From: Ascaris suum
Lineage: Eukaryota; Nematoda; Chromadorea; Rhabditida; Ascarididae
Direction of reading: 5' to 3'
NCBI GenBank assembly: GCA_013433145.1
Contig: CM024177.1
Location: 4,242,110 to 4,306,109 of the forward strand
Length of the DNA stretch: 64,000 bases
The notes under the pieces are model-generated. The model made no database searches, was not told the origin of the DNA, and saw nothing but the letters and a program-made list of their open reading frames with translations. Numbering within the stretch: position 1 is the stretch's first letter; every line of letters starts with the position of its first letter. Positions 62,301 through 64,000 of this stretch are shown here, piece by piece. The position numbers and the translations under genes were made by a program.

Positions 62301-63660
62301 AATATATAAGAGGCACAACCCTCTCCTTAAATATCACTGATGGGAATAGCAATGGAAATAAGATAGCTGATAAAACAACGTTGTAGACACTAACTTATGC
62401 GTTATTTATTTCACGCAGGAAAAAATCGGCGAATTAAATATGCACAGTATAGCAGTATCAAACAAATGCTCTAAAATGTCAGAAGATGATTTGAAAAGAA
62501 AAATGAAAAAATTAGGTCGATTATAAGACAGAACTTTAAACGGCCCCTCCCAATCCGAATGTGAAAACTTCCTAAGTGATAAGACCTTTGATATTTTCAA
62601 GAATCCAGAGCAACGATGGCCAAATCTAAAAATAGTGCATTATATCATAGAAAAAAAAGACTAAAATCGCTTGAACTGACCTCAATCGGATGCCTTCGTC
62701 CTTTCACCATGAAAACGGGCGCGTCATTGAAGTATTCCGAAAATAAATCTATCTCTAATGTTGCTGACATTATTATTACCTGAAAATACATCTCTGTATA
62801 CGAACAATACGTAAATTAAAGGTAAGTACGACTCTGTGGAGTCGCGGATACGTACAAATAAGACATCTCAACTCAACATTCAAAAGATGAAATATAGATG
62901 CATTGAGGCGCTCGTGAGGTCCTCTAGAGAGTTCTCGCATGAGAGAGTTCACTTTTCTCTAAGGATCACATGAAAAGAGGTGGTCTTCCTCCCTCTCTCA
63001 TCTGTCCATCACAGGAAAAACACGAGGGAACAGGAGGCTGTAAAGGAGGGAAAAGTTCGAGGTGAAATATCGCAGCAAAGCATGAACAGACAACGTGCCT
63101 CAACCTGTGCCTCCTCAATAACTGTAGCCCTACAAGTAACAAGATGCATAACACAAAAGTGGCTTTACACATAAGACGGACGGAACAAAGTCGGCATAAA
63201 TATTTGCAACACCCAAGCACGCAACAGGGTCCATCGAAGCGACTCTTACGCCCCCTTTTCACGCTACCCTTTTCCCTCACAGGCCGAATCCCCCACCCCA
63301 TCATCTAAACGATCACAACCTTTAACGTAGACAGTTACAGTGATAGCAATGACAAGATTCTTAAAGAAACAAACCCCCTCCCAAATGAGTGGTCAATGCT
63401 CGCAATCGATCACTGTATATAACACATAACTAACTTACCCTTAGCGGTGAACTGTCCTTACGTTGTTCACAGCATAGTCGAAGAACATAAAGGAGCACAT
63501 CAGTGTGGAGTGATCGTTCATGAGCCTCATCAACGATCACCAATGAGTATCGTGAAAGCATTGAATCGTAGAATGCTTCTCTCAAAAATATTCCGTCCGT
63601 CCCATATACGATTCGTGTCTTTTCACTCTCCACATTTTCGAAACGAACTTTATAACCCAC
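54483..63660 (-). CDS. DHX33: DEAH-box RNA helicase, DHX33-like; 5' part lies outside the window
   Basis: ATP-dependent helicase; the animal DHX33 family acts in rDNA transcription and in RNA sensing. Exons, 5' to 3': 63660-63439, 62779-62681, 62144-62050, 61160-60995, 60243-60146, 59666-59477, 58615-58410, 57884-57671, 57128-56995, 56472-56290, 54558-54483. They give 560 in-phase codons plus stop. Numbering from the first visible residue: VDEAHERS (motif II, 43-50), MSAT (motif III, 78-81), [12 protein letters not shown] (about 142-153), NIAETSLT (motif V, 204-211), QRAGRAGR (motif VI, 250-257), then the winged-helix/ratchet region ([17 protein letters not shown]), [14 protein letters not shown], and the OB fold ([13 protein letters not shown]), ending [15 protein letters not shown]. 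The P-loop (GxGKT) and TQPRR exons must lie beyond 64000: 63661-64000 shows no exon. The exon ending 57671 has a second in-frame donor at 57677. Alignment favours DHX33 over DHX40 or DHX15, from memory of those families. Confidence 0.92.
56792..56806. repeat. Poly-C tract (15)
   Basis: Uninterrupted run of C in a DHX33 intron, with a poly-G run of 11 (56614-56624) 170 nt away on the same strand. Confidence 0.95.
59266..59304. repeat. (TA)n microsatellite followed by TTTA repeats
   Basis: About 19 TA units in a DHX33 intron, followed by (TTTA)4 at 59307-59323. The latter resembles, on the minus strand, the A-rich tails of the LINE copies in this window, but no LINE body was recognised next to it. 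Confidence 0.95.
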
Positions 63661-64000
63661 CTATAAATAACGAGTAGCAATCATGCCAACTGTTTATAAA
63701 TAAATCTCACATTTTATAATATACTCTTAGCACTAATATCGGAAATAAAATTGCTCCTGTGAAGTGAGTTCGATCCAAAATGCCGCAGCAATTTTGTTTT
63801 GATTTCAGAACGCCACAATAAACCTAATAATGAACTGAATAAATTAACCAATCGAATCAGGTGGCAAATTTTTACGACGCTATCGACAAAGGCATTAGAA
63901 AAGAAAATCTACTCTTGATGACAGCATTAGAAAAATGTAAAATCCCAAGCTAACGAGATTCTTCTCTGAAAGCACATAGTAGTACATAAAGATGATAGCT
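63661..64000. other. Intron of DHX33, no exon seen
   Basis: The TTTATAG acceptor of the 63660 exon starts here going up. No frame matching the P-loop part of the helicase is present, so the 5' exons are outside the window. Confidence 0.8.

Overview
The window is AT-rich animal nuclear DNA. It holds three recognisable minus-strand housekeeping genes, each split into many short exons (57-312 nt) by introns of a few hundred bases to 4.6 kb with GT..AG ends. Exon size, acceptor types (TTTCAG, TTGCAG, TTATAG), frequent poly-G/C tracts and (TA)n arrays fit a nematode, perhaps an ascarid-like one; the species assignment is inference. No bacterial-style operon, CRISPR array, rRNA or confident tRNA was seen.

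From the right edge: DHX33-type DEAH-box helicase (63660 down to 54483, 5' end outside the window; 11 exons, 560 residues visible); UDP-glucose pyrophosphorylase (49937 down to 39727; 9 exons, 464 residues, apparently complete); and phosphatidylinositol 4-kinase beta (18390 down to 5442; 14 exons, 829 residues, apparently complete). All exon phases in the three models close without forcing. A GC-richer exon-like block on the plus strand (38320-38530) is probably the last exon of an unidentified gene convergent with UGP.

The 20-kb interval between the PI4K and UGP genes (18.4-38.3 kb) is the least explained part. It contains two decayed copies of a CR1/Jockey-like LINE (plus strand 34.9-36.05 kb, minus strand 31.2-31.6 kb), two tRNA-like SINE candidates near 28.8-29.1 kb, a near-perfect hairpin at 33.7 kb, and several exon-like islands on the minus strand (30.7, 24.0, 23.2 and about 21.2 kb) that may belong to one or more unrecognised genes. 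The 49.99-54.48 kb spacer between DHX33 and UGP has a GC-rich patch (52.2-52.4 kb) open on both strands. The first 5.4 kb is 3' flank of the PI4K gene with a (TA)n array and one minus-strand exon-like ORF.

The three genes have unrelated roles (rRNA transcription/innate helicase, glycogen and glycan precursor supply, Golgi phosphoinositide synthesis). They share a strand, but the spacers (4.5 kb and 21 kb) are too long for a typical nematode operon, so no joint function is proposed.
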